From Glycocaulis albus (GTDB taxonomy: Bacteria > Pseudomonadota > Alphaproteobacteria > Caulobacterales > Maricaulaceae), in assembly GCF_014639075.1 (NCBI RefSeq), contig NZ_BMFS01000004.1, forward strand, positions 124,001 to 188,000: a stretch of 64,000 bases of DNA, in the 5' to 3' direction. Shown piece after piece: positions 42,727-50,992 of the stretch. The notes under the pieces were generated by a model. That model worked only from the letters and a program-made list of their open reading frames with translations, ran no database searches and had not been told where the DNA came from. Positions within the stretch are counted from its first letter, which is position 1. Every line of letters starts with the position of its first letter. A program made the translations under genes and the position numbers.

Positions 42727-44027
42727 GGGGCTTTGTGTACCATTCCTGCGGCCATCACAAAGTCCACATCACGCAGTTCAGAGACATTTTCCAGCGGATT
42801 GCCGCTGACCGCGATGATGTCGGCGTGGAAGCCCGGCGCGATACGGCCGATCTCGTTTTCCAACTGCAGATGGCGTGCGCCATTTATGGTGGCCGCGATG
42901 ATGGCCTGTTCCGGTGTCATGCCGGCTTCGACCATCAGTTCAAACTCGCGCGCATTGTCGCCATGACGGCTGACGCCTGAATCCGTGCCGAAAGCGATCT
43001 GTACCCCGCCACGATGGGCGCGGCGCAGCATATCCACCATTTGCGGGCCGACCTGCAGCGCCTTGGCGCGCTGGAAGGGCGTCATCCAGGGCGCATTGGC
43101 TTCGGCCTCCAGGGTTACGAACTCGCCCGCCATGACGGTGGGGACGAGAAAGGCGCCGGAGCGGCGGAACAGGCGGATCGATTCCTCGTCCAGGAATGTG
43201 CCGTGCTCGATCGAATGCCCGCCTGCAGCCAGGAAGGCGTTGACACCGGTCACGCCGTGGGCGTGCGCGGTAACCCGCCGGCCCATCATCTCGGCCGCCT
43301 GCACGATCGCGGTGAGTTCATCGTCCATGAACTGTACTTCGAGACCGGCTGCGGTATTGGACAGAACCCCGCCTGTAGCCGTGATCTTGATCGTATCCAC
43401 ACCGGCCTGGACAAGCGAGCGGACCGCCCGCGCGCAGTCCGCCGGGCCGTTACACGCGCCCGGGCTGGAGAAATTCCGGATAACCTGCTGGTTATAGCCG
43501 TTCACATCGCCATGTCCGCCGGTTGGCGTGATGGAGGGGCCTGCGACGCGCATGCGCGGACCGGCCGCATCGCCGTTACGGATGGCGTTGCGCAAGGCGA
43601 GGATAGCCTCCAGATCGCCGCCCACATCCTGCACGGTTGTGAACCCTGCCTCCAGCGTGCGCCGGGCATGACGCGCGCCGACAAAGGCGCGGTCCGCGCT
43701 GGAAAGGGTGAAGGTGTCGAGCCGGCTGCTGGCTCCGCGCTCGCTCAAGAGGTGGACATGGGCATCAATGAGCCCCGGCAGCACCCAGTGGGCTGTCAGG
43801 TCGATGATCTCCGCGCCATCGCGCGTTACATAGCCGTCCTCGATCGTGTCGATGCGTCCGTCGCGGATGATAATCGATGCGCCTTCGCGCACCCGCTCGC
43901 CGGGCACCGCAATGAGATGGCCTGCATGGATCACCGTGACGGAGGAAACGTCGTTCTCCGCCTGTGTGACGGTGCCCGCAGACACCAACATCCACGCCGC
44001 CAGCAGCGCGCTCGCCAGTCCCGTCAT
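42723..44027 (-). CDS. Secreted amidohydrolase (imidazolonepropionase/prolidase-like)
   Basis: A 434-residue metal-dependent hydrolase with a signal peptide (MTGLASALLAAWMLVSAGTVTQA). Metal ligands are His-x-His (LPGLIDAHVHLL), a carboxylated-Lys-type region (DTIKITATGG), His in TAHAHGVTG and SIEHGTF, and Asp in AFGTDSGVSRHG. The family includes Xaa-Pro dipeptidases and organophosphate/carboxypeptidase-type enzymes that act on periplasmic peptides or amides. Its stop overlaps the kinase ATG by 4 bp. The gene is divergent from hppD. Confidence 0.88.
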   Translation of the reverse strand: MTGLASALLAAWMLVSAGTVTQAENDVSSVTVIHAGHLIAVPGERVREGASIIIRDGRIDTIEDGYVTRDGAEIIDLTAHWVLPGLIDAHVHLLSERGASSRLDTFTLSSADRAFVGARHARRTLEAGFTTVQDVGGDLEAILALRNAIRNGDAAGPRMRVAGPSITPTGGHGDVNGYNQQVIRNFSSPGACNGPADCARAVRSLVQAGVDTIKITATGGVLSNTAAGLEVQFMDDELTAIVQAAEMMGRRVTAHAHGVTGVNAFLAAGGHSIEHGTFLDEESIRLFRRSGAFLVPTVMAGEFVTLEAEANAPWMTPFQRAKALQVGPQMVDMLRRAHRGGVQIAFGTDSGVSRHGDNAREFELMVEAGMTPEQAIIAATINGARHLQLENEIGRIAPGFHADIIAVSGNPLENVSELRDVDFVMAAGMVHKAP

Positions 44028-44134
44028 GTCAGCCTCCCCGCAACGGTTTTTCGTTGCGCGCTATTTCGGCGCCCCGGGGGCGGGCTGTCAAACAGGTGAT
44101 AACATAACGGGCGGGCGGTTGCGTTCGCCGCACC

Positions 44135-44160
44135 AAATTAGTTGCAAATGATACTAATTT
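44135..44160. promoter_or_regulatory. MarR-type operator upstream of hppD
   Basis: A perfect 8-bp inverted repeat, AAATTAGT (44135-44142) and ACTAATTT (44153-44160), with a 10-nt centre in an AT-rich block 92 bp before hppD. A MarR gene follows hppD, so autoregulated control of hppD-marR is likely. Confidence 0.65.
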
Positions 44161-44252
44161 CCGGCAGAAAGGCCGGGAGTTTGCCGGACGGGAATGGCGG
44201 CTGCGCCTCGTCCCGGCTCCGGCCCGACCCCCAAAGATGAAGGAGCCCTGCC

Positions 44253-45323
44253 ATGGCTGACCTGTTCGAGAACCCGCTGGGTACCGATGGTTTCGAGTTT
44301 GTCGAGTATACCAGCCCGGAGCCGGAAAAGCTCGACAAGCTGTTCAGGCTGCTGGGCTTCACGGCTGTCGCGAAACACAAGACCCGCGACATTGTCCGCT
44401 ACAAACAGGGCGACATTACCTTCCTGGTAAACCGCGAAAAGACGGGCCAGGCGGCCGATTTCCGCGCCGAGCACGGCCCGTCTGCCAACGCCATGGCGTT
44501 CCGGGTGCGCGATGCGAAGCAGGCCTATAAGGACGCGATTGCGCGCGGAGCCGAGCCCTATGGCACCCCGCTCTGGGGCGATGACCAGAACCTGCCGGCC
44601 ATCAAGGGTATTGGCGGCTCGGTGCTCTATCTGGTCGACCAGTATGGCGCCAGCACCATCTATGACGAGACATTCGAGCCGATCCCGGGCGCTGAAGACA
44701 AGGGCGGTGCGGGCCTCGAAACCCTCGATCACCTGACCCACAACGTCTTCATGGGCCGGATGAACCATTGGGCGAGTTTCTACGAGAACGTCTTCAACTT
44801 CCGCGAAATCCGCTATTTTGACATCAAGGGCGCCCATACCGGCCTGCTCTCGCGCGCCATGACCGGCCCGTGCGGCAAGCTGCGCATCCCGCTGAACGAA
44901 AGCTCCGACGACAAGTCCCAGATTGCGGAATACCTGCGCGAGTATAACGGCGAGGGCATCCAGCATATCGCCCTGACGACATCGGACATCTATTCCACCG
45001 TCGAGCAATTGCGCGCCAATGGCGTCGAGTTCCAGTCGACACCGCCGACCTATTACGAGCTCGTAGATGAGCGTGTGCCTGGCCACGGGGAAGACCTTGA
45101 GCGCCTGAAAAAGAACTCCATACTGGTCGATGGTGACCCGGAGAGCGGGCAGGGCCTGCTGCTGCAGATCTTCACCACGACCAATATCGGGCCGATCTTT
45201 TTCGAGATCATCCAGCGCAAGGGCAATGAGGGCTTTGGCGAAGGCAATTTCAAGGCGCTGTTTGAATCGATCGAGCTCGATCAGATCCGCCGCGGCGTGC
45301 TCAAGCCCGACGCGGCCGAGTAG
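44253..45323 (+). CDS. hppD: 4-hydroxyphenylpyruvate dioxygenase
   Basis: A 356-residue non-haem Fe(II) dioxygenase that turns 4-hydroxyphenylpyruvate into homogentisate in tyrosine catabolism. The Fe ligands are His160 (ETLDHLTHNVF), the His in GEGIQHIALTT and the Glu in FFEIIQRKGNEGFGEGN. The C-terminal GNFKALFESIELDQIRRG is the family tail. It is preceded by a palindromic operator and followed, 6 bp on, by a MarR regulator. The next pathway genes (hmgA, fahA) are not in the window. Confidence 0.96.
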   Translation: MADLFENPLGTDGFEFVEYTSPEPEKLDKLFRLLGFTAVAKHKTRDIVRYKQGDITFLVNREKTGQAADFRAEHGPSANAMAFRVRDAKQAYKDAIARGAEPYGTPLWGDDQNLPAIKGIGGSVLYLVDQYGASTIYDETFEPIPGAEDKGGAGLETLDHLTHNVFMGRMNHWASFYENVFNFREIRYFDIKGAHTGLLSRAMTGPCGKLRIPLNESSDDKSQIAEYLREYNGEGIQHIALTTSDIYSTVEQLRANGVEFQSTPPTYYELVDERVPGHGEDLERLKKNSILVDGDPESGQGLLLQIFTTTNIGPIFFEIIQRKGNEGFGEGNFKALFESIELDQIRRGVLKPDAAE

Positions 45324-45329
45324 GCTGTC

Positions 45330-45821
45330 ATGACGGGGCGGGCAGACAGGGCAAATCCCGTGCCCGCCCTCGTTCTTTCCGAATATTTGCCTTACCGGCT
45401 GTCGGTCGTGTCCAACAAGGCGTCCGGCCTGATCGCGCGCGCCTATCAGGCCCGGTTCGGCCTGAGCATCTGGGAATGGCGCGTGATCGCGGTTCTGGGC
45501 GGGGGCGAGGCTATTACGGCCCAGGCCATCTGCGAAGCCACCGCCATGGACAAGGTGACGGTCAGCCGCGCCTTGCGCGCCCTGGCCGAGCGGGCGCTGG
45601 TGCGCCGCCGCACCAGCCCTTCGGACAAGCGCGCCGCGCTGGTTTCCCTGACACCGGAAGGTCAGTCCATATTTGACGAGATCGCCCCGCTGGCGATGGA
45701 ATGGGAACGCTCCCTGCTGGAAGGTTTCAGCGCAGAAGAAAAGCGCCAGCTGGGCGGCCTGCTTGACCGCCTCTGGCAACGTGCCGACGAACTGGCCCGC
45801 AATGACGGCGGATTGCCCTAA
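45330..45821 (+). CDS. MarR-family regulator, likely of tyrosine catabolism
   Basis: A 163-residue winged-helix protein. The DNA-binding region contains ITAQAICEATAMDKVTVSRALRALAERALVRRRTSPSDKRAALVSLTPEG, the MarR recognition helix and wing (SDKRAA). Dimerisation helices flank it. Its location directly after hppD and the inverted repeat at 44135 suggest it represses hppD, with homogentisate or 4-HPP as effector (as HmgR/HpdR-type regulators do). The 3' end overlaps the antiporter gene by 4 bp. Confidence 0.88.
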   Translation: MTGRADRANPVPALVLSEYLPYRLSVVSNKASGLIARAYQARFGLSIWEWRVIAVLGGGEAITAQAICEATAMDKVTVSRALRALAERALVRRRTSPSDKRAALVSLTPEGQSIFDEIAPLAMEWERSLLEGFSAEEKRQLGGLLDRLWQRADELARNDGGLP

Positions 45822-47548
45822 TCCTCGATATCACGCTGGTCGTCGCTATATTCGGGCGTCTCGATGCGTTCCGGCTCCGGCGCTTCTCCGGTCAGAAGCT
45901 CCACGGCCTGGTCGGCCGCGTCCTGGAACGGAAAGAGGATCAGGTCTGCTCCGGCCTCCTGGAGACGCTCCAGCGCGGCGCCGCGCTGGCTGGTCACGGC
46001 AATTTTGCCAGCAAAGCCGAACTTGCGCAGCGTGGAGATCATCGCGATGCGGGTGTCTTCATGGGTGACGCCGGTTTCCAGGTCCGAGGTGGTCGAGATG
46101 ACCCAGCGCACCTGGCTAAGCGGCAGATGGGTAAGAAACTCCTGATCTGTCAGATCGCCATAGACCGCGTCCAGCCCCCGTTCGCGCCAGAGCTTCACCG
46201 CTGAAGGATTGAAATCCACTCCCAATGTGGAAACCCCGCGATTGAGAAGGCGCTGCGCAATCGCCCCGCCATAGCGGCCCAGCCCGAACAGGACAATGTC
46301 ATGGTGCTTCTGCGCGGTTTCGCCATTATCCGTCTCGGCGTGATTGATATTGCGCCGTTCAAAGGGCGAGAGCAGGGGTTCGACCAGCGGATAGAGCCGG
46401 TGGGAATAGGTGATCATGTAGGTTGAGGCCGCAATCGTAATCAGGCCCACCAGCGTGACCAGACCCAGCGCCTGGTCATTGACGTGGCCGAGCGACAGGC
46501 CCATCGCCATGAATATGAGCGAAAACTCGCTGATCTGAGCCACGGTGAGACCGGCCAGAAAGCCGGTGCGGCGGCGATAGCCCATCACGCCCATGATGAT
46601 GACAACGATCAGCGGATTTCCGATCAGTACGAAGGCGGAGAATATCGCCGCTGCAGGGATGTTCTCGCCCAGCAATGAAAGATCGAGGCGCGATCCAAGG
46701 CCGATGAAAAAGAACAGGAGCAGGAAGTCGCGCAACGGGGCCAGCCGGGCCGACACCGCTTCACGGTAGGGGGTGGACGCAAGCGCCACGCCTGCCAGCA
46801 GACCGCCCAGCTCCTTGCCGAGACCGAACAGGTCACCCAGCGCCGCAAACATCGCTGCCAGGGCTATCGCAAACGACAGCAGCAACTCAGGTGACCGCGC
46901 AAGGATGGCTGTGAGCGGGTTGGCAATGAAGCGGATAAACACGATCACGGCTGCGACCATGAGTATGCCGGCCAGCAGCACGCCCAGCAGCGCCCCTGCA
47001 CCGCCATTTTCCGCGCCGCCTATGCCGATGGCTGACAAGACGATCATGGCCAGCACGACGACGAGGTCCTGAACGATCAGGAAGCCCAGCGCGATCCGCC
47101 CATGCAGGGAGTCGATCTCGCGCTTGTCGGACAGCAGCTTCACGATGATGATTGTCGAGGAGAATGTCAGTGCCACGGCGATATAGATGCTGGTGAGCGG
47201 GTCAAACCCGAGCCCCAGCGCGATGGCAAAGCCGATGATCGAGGTAAAGGCGACCTGTCCCAGCCCAGTGGCGAGCGACACCATGCCGAGAGACTGGATC
47301 AGCTTCACGTCCAGCTTGATACCGACCAGAAACAGCAGAAGTGCAATGCCGAGCTGGGAGAGCAGCTCTACATGGTCGCTGGAGCGTACCAGATCTAGCC
47401 CGGCCGGGCCGACCAGAATGCCGACCAGAATGAAGCTGACGATCAAGGGCTGGCGTAACATGTGGCCCGCGAGACCGACTGCCGCCGCTATCACCAGCAG
47501 GACCGCGACCTCGTAAAAGACCGATGCAGAAACCAGATCGGCCAGCAT
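45818..47548 (-). CDS. Kef/CPA2-type cation:proton antiporter with RCK (TrkA-N) domain
   Basis: A 576-residue membrane protein: about 12-13 helices (residues 1-380; Na_H_Exchanger family; AVALTFSSTIIIVKLLSDKREIDSLHGRIALGFLIVQDLVVV is the CPA2 signature with the functional Asp), then a cytoplasmic TrkA-N domain (about 400-530; VLFGLGRYGGAIAQRLLNRG is the GxGxxG nucleotide loop). It probably exports K+ or Na+ in exchange for H+ with nucleotide or glutathione gating. The start at 47548 (ATG) follows AGGGG; an upstream GTG is possible. It converges on the marR gene with a 4-bp overlap. Confidence 0.9.
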   Translation of the reverse strand: MLADLVSASVFYEVAVLLVIAAAVGLAGHMLRQPLIVSFILVGILVGPAGLDLVRSSDHVELLSQLGIALLLFLVGIKLDVKLIQSLGMVSLATGLGQVAFTSIIGFAIALGLGFDPLTSIYIAVALTFSSTIIIVKLLSDKREIDSLHGRIALGFLIVQDLVVVLAMIVLSAIGIGGAENGGAGALLGVLLAGILMVAAVIVFIRFIANPLTAILARSPELLLSFAIALAAMFAALGDLFGLGKELGGLLAGVALASTPYREAVSARLAPLRDFLLLFFFIGLGSRLDLSLLGENIPAAAIFSAFVLIGNPLIVVIIMGVMGYRRRTGFLAGLTVAQISEFSLIFMAMGLSLGHVNDQALGLVTLVGLITIAASTYMITYSHRLYPLVEPLLSPFERRNINHAETDNGETAQKHHDIVLFGLGRYGGAIAQRLLNRGVSTLGVDFNPSAVKLWRERGLDAVYGDLTDQEFLTHLPLSQVRWVISTTSDLETGVTHEDTRIAMISTLRKFGFAGKIAVTSQRGAALERLQEAGADLILFPFQDAADQAVELLTGEAPEPERIETPEYSDDQRDIED

Positions 47549-47654
47549 GCGCACGCCCCTGTCAGCCAGATGCCTGAATCACCAAGTCACCACAATGACA
47601 TGGGGCAGACCAGCGACCAAGCAGGATCGGGTGTCCGCCTGTCCGGCTCTCTGC

Positions 47655-48149
47655 CTACCCCGTCACCGCGATCAGCGAGCGGGCGTCGTAGGCGTTGGGA
47701 GCGTCCGGTGTTTCGCCGTGCCGGGCGATAATCTCCAGACTGACCAGCGTGCGCCCTTCCTGACCGGGGCTTATGCTGATGCCAAGCCCGACGCCGGATG
47801 CCCGGTAGCCGCGCGAGCCGACACTCGTACCGGCCGAGCCGCCAACCCGCACCGGATTGCGTCCGGTGGTGGATTCAATCCGGCGGTCGGTGATCTCGAA
47901 CCAGTCATAGCCGTTTTCCAGCGTCAGTTCTGCCGCCCGGCGCAGGGCAAGGCGCTCTGCACCGGCGGTGGAAACATCTGGTCCCGCAGTGAAACTGACG
48001 CGCCAGCGATTGTCGGTGATGCGAAGGGAGTCAAAGCCGATGGCCTGCCCCGCCGGTCCGGTGGCCGGGCCATAAGTGGTTTGCGTTGGTGAACAGGCCG
48101 CCAGCGCGGCGGCGCCAAGGGTGGCCAGAACGGTGAGTTTCATGGTCAT
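47655..48149 (-). CDS. CC0125/CC1285-family lipoprotein
   Basis: A 164-residue lipoprotein: the signal peptide ends in the lipobox LAAC (about 16-19: GAAALAACSPTQTTYGPA). The mature part (AIGFDSLRITDNRWRVSFTAGPDVSTAGAERLALRRAAELTLENGYDWFEI, then GVGLGISI) matches the Caulobacter CC0125/CC1285 lipoprotein pattern as I recall it. The function is unknown. It is outer-membrane or periplasmic. The ATG at 48149 follows AGGAGCG. Confidence 0.7.
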   Translation of the reverse strand: MTMKLTVLATLGAAALAACSPTQTTYGPATGPAGQAIGFDSLRITDNRWRVSFTAGPDVSTAGAERLALRRAAELTLENGYDWFEITDRRIESTTGRNPVRVGGSAGTSVGSRGYRASGVGLGISISPGQEGRTLVSLEIIARHGETPDAPNAYDARSLIAVTG

Positions 48150-48199
48150 GGGGAGCGCTCCTGATGGCGTGGCCGTTCGGGCAACAACTATAGCAGGGA

Positions 48200-48685
48200 T
48201 TACGCGTTGACGCCCGGAACGGTTTCGCTTGGCGCGGTATCGGTGTAGCCGAGCTGTCCGATAAACCAGCCTGCCATATAGCCGGCGATCAGTCCTGCGG
48301 GCAGGGTGACGAGCAGGGCGATATCCGGGTTCTGTCCGACATCCTCCATGATCAGCCGACCGTTGAAAAGGTACAAAACGGCAAAGATCAGCCCGGCACC
48401 CGACATGGCCAGTCCCATTCCCAGCGGTGTCCGCCATTTGGCGAAATGGGCGATGGCCCAGGCCGCCAGCATGACCGGTGAACCAAACGCATAGCAGACG
48501 AAAACGGCGATGATCACGCCGAAGATCGACGTGACCAGTCCCGTACGCAGGGTTTCGAGAACGGTGAAGTCGGCCAGAAGCTGAAAGCTGAGCCCGAACG
48601 ATACCAGCATGCCGCCAAGAAATCCCGCGATCAGCGGCGACAGGGCCATGGCGAAGGCCAGTTGGAGCGGAACGGGTTTGCGCAT
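48200..48685 (-). CDS. Membrane protein of unknown function
   Basis: A 161-residue protein (start MRKPVPLQLAFAMAL) with about four hydrophobic segments: ALSPLIAGFLGGMLVSFGLSF, GLVTSIFGVIIAVFVCYAF, PVMLAAWAIAHF and GLAMSGAGLIFAVLYLF, then GLIAGYMAGWFIGQLG. No recognised family. The start at 48685 is 4 bp from the stop of the upstream gene, so the two are probably co-translated. It may be a small permease-like or regulatory membrane protein. Confidence 0.6.
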   Translation of the reverse strand: MRKPVPLQLAFAMALSPLIAGFLGGMLVSFGLSFQLLADFTVLETLRTGLVTSIFGVIIAVFVCYAFGSPVMLAAWAIAHFAKWRTPLGMGLAMSGAGLIFAVLYLFNGRLIMEDVGQNPDIALLVTLPAGLIAGYMAGWFIGQLGYTDTAPSETVPGVNA

Positions 48686-48689
48686 CTGC

Positions 48690-49172
48690 TTAGCGGCCGG
48701 CGCGCTCAAGGCTGGTGAAGACCAGTCCTCCAATGGCGCCTGCCGTAATGCCGATCAGGGGCAAGGCGAGGCTGAAGAGGCTTTCGGCCAGGGGCAGTTC
48801 GCCGAGCGGCACACCGCCCGTCAGCTGCATTTCCAGATCAGCGCCATAAATGCGATAGAGATAGGCGAGCATGGCCACCAGACCCGCCGCTGCGCCTGCC
48901 AGAAGGGCTGTGAAGCTGCCCCAGAGACGCAAACCCCTCAGGATGAGCCATAACGGCGCAAACAGCGCGATGGCTGCCGGGTAGGCAAACATCAGGGCCG
49001 AGAACCACACGCTGACGGCCATGGAGGCATAGTCGGCCAAAGGTACGTCTGCTGCTGCCGGATCCGTCAGGTGAAGATGTCCGATAAGACCCAGTACGGC
49101 CAGGGCGGCGGCGAAGGCCGGCGCTATGGCAAAGGCAGCAAACATGCCGCCTGGCGTGGCGGACATTCTCAT
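48690..49172 (-). CDS. Membrane protein of unknown function
   Basis: A 160-residue protein with several hydrophobic segments: FAAFAIAPAFAAALAVLGLIG, SVWFSALMFAYPAAIALFAPLWLIL, FTALLAGAAAGLVAMLAYLYRIYG and LFSLALPLIGITAGAIGGLVF. It shares the small-helical-bundle style of the downstream gene and is encoded 4 bp upstream of it. An inverted repeat (ACTGCA...TGCAGT) sits just before the start region (49190s). Function unknown; a two-component membrane complex is possible. Confidence 0.6.
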   Translation of the reverse strand: MRMSATPGGMFAAFAIAPAFAAALAVLGLIGHLHLTDPAAADVPLADYASMAVSVWFSALMFAYPAAIALFAPLWLILRGLRLWGSFTALLAGAAAGLVAMLAYLYRIYGADLEMQLTGGVPLGELPLAESLFSLALPLIGITAGAIGGLVFTSLERAGR

Positions 49173-49235
49173 CTCCGCTTGCCCCCGATTTCACTGCAAG
49201 ACATTGCAGTCCCCCTTTCCCCGCTCGGTCCTTAC

Positions 49236-49460
49236 TCAAGCGCGCGACTGCGCCTGACGCAAGGCCCATACCCGGCACGCGCTTGCCAGGCCCGCATCAT
49301 CCCCCTTCAGGACACGTTCCTCGTCAATCTCGCCGATCAGGCTCGCCAGCGAGCGGCCCTGCGCGGCGCAGGCGGCGTCGAGCACCGCCCAGAACTCCGG
49401 TTCCAGCGCAAGACTGGTGCGGTGCCCGGCGAGGGACAGGGAGCGTTTGATCTGGCTCAT
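49236..49460 (-). CDS. Ribbon-helix-helix domain protein
   Basis: A 74-residue protein (MSQIKRSLSLAGHRTSLALEPEFWAVLDAACAAQ): a short ribbon (RTSLALEPEFW), then two helices, the RHH/CopG-like pattern of the alphaproteobacterial 'ribbon-helix' family (PF13467). Probably a small DNA-binding regulator. The ATG at 49460 overlaps the stop of the upstream DUF486 gene by 4 bp, so they form a unit. The target is unknown. Confidence 0.75.
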   Translation of the reverse strand: MSQIKRSLSLAGHRTSLALEPEFWAVLDAACAAQGRSLASLIGEIDEERVLKGDDAGLASACRVWALRQAQSRA

Positions 49461-49759
49461 CGTTTGAAGAAGATCAACGCTGCGCCCGCCGCAATCAAGG
49501 CAAAGCCGGCAAGATGGCGTAATGTGACAGGTTCTTTCAGGTAGATCGCCGCAAAGCCGACGAACACGGTGAGCGTGATCACCTCCTGCATGGTTTTCAG
49601 CTCCGCGGCAGAATAGACGCTGTGGCCCATCCGGTTGGCAGGCACGGCCATCGTGTATTCCACGAAGGCGATCAGCCAGCTGAAAAATATCACCATGAAT
49701 ATGCTGGAGCCGATCAGCAGGATGACCGGGATGATATGGGGCCAGGAGATGGTTGGCAT
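49457..49759 (-). CDS. DMT-like DUF486 membrane protein
   Basis: A 100-residue protein of the DUF486 family (four helices; IIPVILLIGSSIFMVIFFSWLIAFVEYTMAVPANRMGH, then ITLTVFVGFAAIYLKEPVTLRHLAGFALIAAGAALIFF), with SMR/EmrE-like topology. It may be a small exporter subunit or a structural protein. The start at 49759 begins MPTISWPHI. It overlaps the RHH gene by 4 bp. Confidence 0.82.
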   Translation of the reverse strand: MPTISWPHIIPVILLIGSSIFMVIFFSWLIAFVEYTMAVPANRMGHSVYSAAELKTMQEVITLTVFVGFAAIYLKEPVTLRHLAGFALIAAGAALIFFKR

Positions 49760-49832
49760 GGCAGGACCGGGGCAAGGGCAGCGGGACGTGCTATTGCACA
49801 GCACCGCGCGGGCCTGTCCATAAACAAAAAAA

Positions 49833-49866
49833 GAGCCGGAAGGCGCATAGGCGCTCTTTCCGGCTC
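49833..49866 (-). terminator. Rho-independent terminator for the LysR gene at 50053
   Basis: On the minus strand a 9-bp stem GAGCCGGAA/TTCCGGCTC with an inner GCGC hairpin is followed by seven T (49832-49825). It ends the transcript from the LysR gene. The rest of the 293-bp gap (49760-50052) shows no gene. Confidence 0.88.
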
Positions 49867-50052
49867 AGTCTTGCATATCCGTTCGGGGAGGAGACGGTAT
49901 GCGAACTCGAAACGGGGAAAACCGTTCGCGGCTGATATGACGCTAACGCCCGCCCGCTTCAAGGCGTTCCAACGAATATCAGCTATGCAAAAATGCAGCA
50001 TTACGGCTTTGCGAAAGATATGTGACGCAATGCTGGGCGCGGAAAGCCGATA

Positions 50053-50961
50053 TTATTCAGCCGCCTCCGCTTTCCAGGCTTTGGCCGTATCGACCAGAAA
50101 CTCCCGGAATGCGGCAACTCGCCGCGACCCCTTCAGCTCTTCTGGAAACACCACATAGACGTCGAAAGTGGGGCCATCAGTGTCAGGCAGTACGCGCACG
50201 AGGCCGGGATTTTCCAGCGCCACATAATCGGGCAGGCCGCAAATGCCAAATCCCGCTTCGGTAGCGCGCATCATCGCCTTGATCGTGTTGGCCTCAATGA
50301 TGGCTGGGCGCGCCGGCGAGCCAGGTTCGTGGCCGATGGTCAGTTGCCAGTTCAGATTGGGGATCGGTGCCAGCTTCTTTGGTCCGTACGCGATAAAGCG
50401 ATGGCCCTTGTCCAGATCGGCTAGCGTCTGCGGAGTGCCGCGCTCGGCAAGATATTCAGGCGCGGCATAGAGATGCTGCTCCACCTGCATGAGGCGGCGC
50501 TGCACCAGCTCGTTCTGGGTCGATGGCCAGGGGCGTATGGCAATGTCGGCCTCCAGCCCGGCCAGATCCAGTTCATGGTCCGCCAGCAGCAGCTTGAGCT
50601 GAATCTTCGGGTAGAGGAGCTGGAACTGCTTCAGACGCGGGATCAGCCAGATCGACCCCAGCGCGGTGGGGGCGGTGATACGCAAGGCCCCTGTCGGCTT
50701 GTCGCGGCTGTCCTGCACACGCGCTTCGGCCACGGCTACCCGGTTGGCAATCTCGCTGGCGGCTTCAAACAGCAGCCGCCCCGGCTCGGTCAGCAGCAGG
50801 CCGCGCGCATGGCGGTGGAACAGCTTGATATCCAGCTCGGTCTCGAGCGCGGATATCTGGCGGCTCACTGCCGATTGCGACAGGCCCAGCGTATCGGCTG
50901 CCCCGGTCAGTGACCCCGCATCCGCCGCAGCATGAAAGGTTTTAAGCTTGTCCCAATCCAT
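50053..50961 (-). CDS. LysR-family transcriptional regulator next to trxB
   Basis: A 302-residue LysR protein. The winged helix is at about 1-60 (MDWDKLKTFHAAADAGSLTGAADTLGLSQSAVSRQISALETEL), the effector domain at about 90-300 (ALRITAPTALGSIWLIPRL, DIAIRPWPS). It is encoded 31 bp downstream of the permease and on the same strand as trxB and the ABC genes, a placement seen in several alphaproteobacteria. The effector and target are not known; redox control of trxB is an inference from location only. Confidence 0.9.
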   Translation of the reverse strand: MDWDKLKTFHAAADAGSLTGAADTLGLSQSAVSRQISALETELDIKLFHRHARGLLLTEPGRLLFEAASEIANRVAVAEARVQDSRDKPTGALRITAPTALGSIWLIPRLKQFQLLYPKIQLKLLLADHELDLAGLEADIAIRPWPSTQNELVQRRLMQVEQHLYAAPEYLAERGTPQTLADLDKGHRFIAYGPKKLAPIPNLNWQLTIGHEPGSPARPAIIEANTIKAMMRATEAGFGICGLPDYVALENPGLVRVLPDTDGPTFDVYVVFPEELKGSRRVAAFREFLVDTAKAWKAEAAE

Positions 50962-50992
50962 TCGCAGACGTTAGAGCGCTTCGCCGCCCCCG

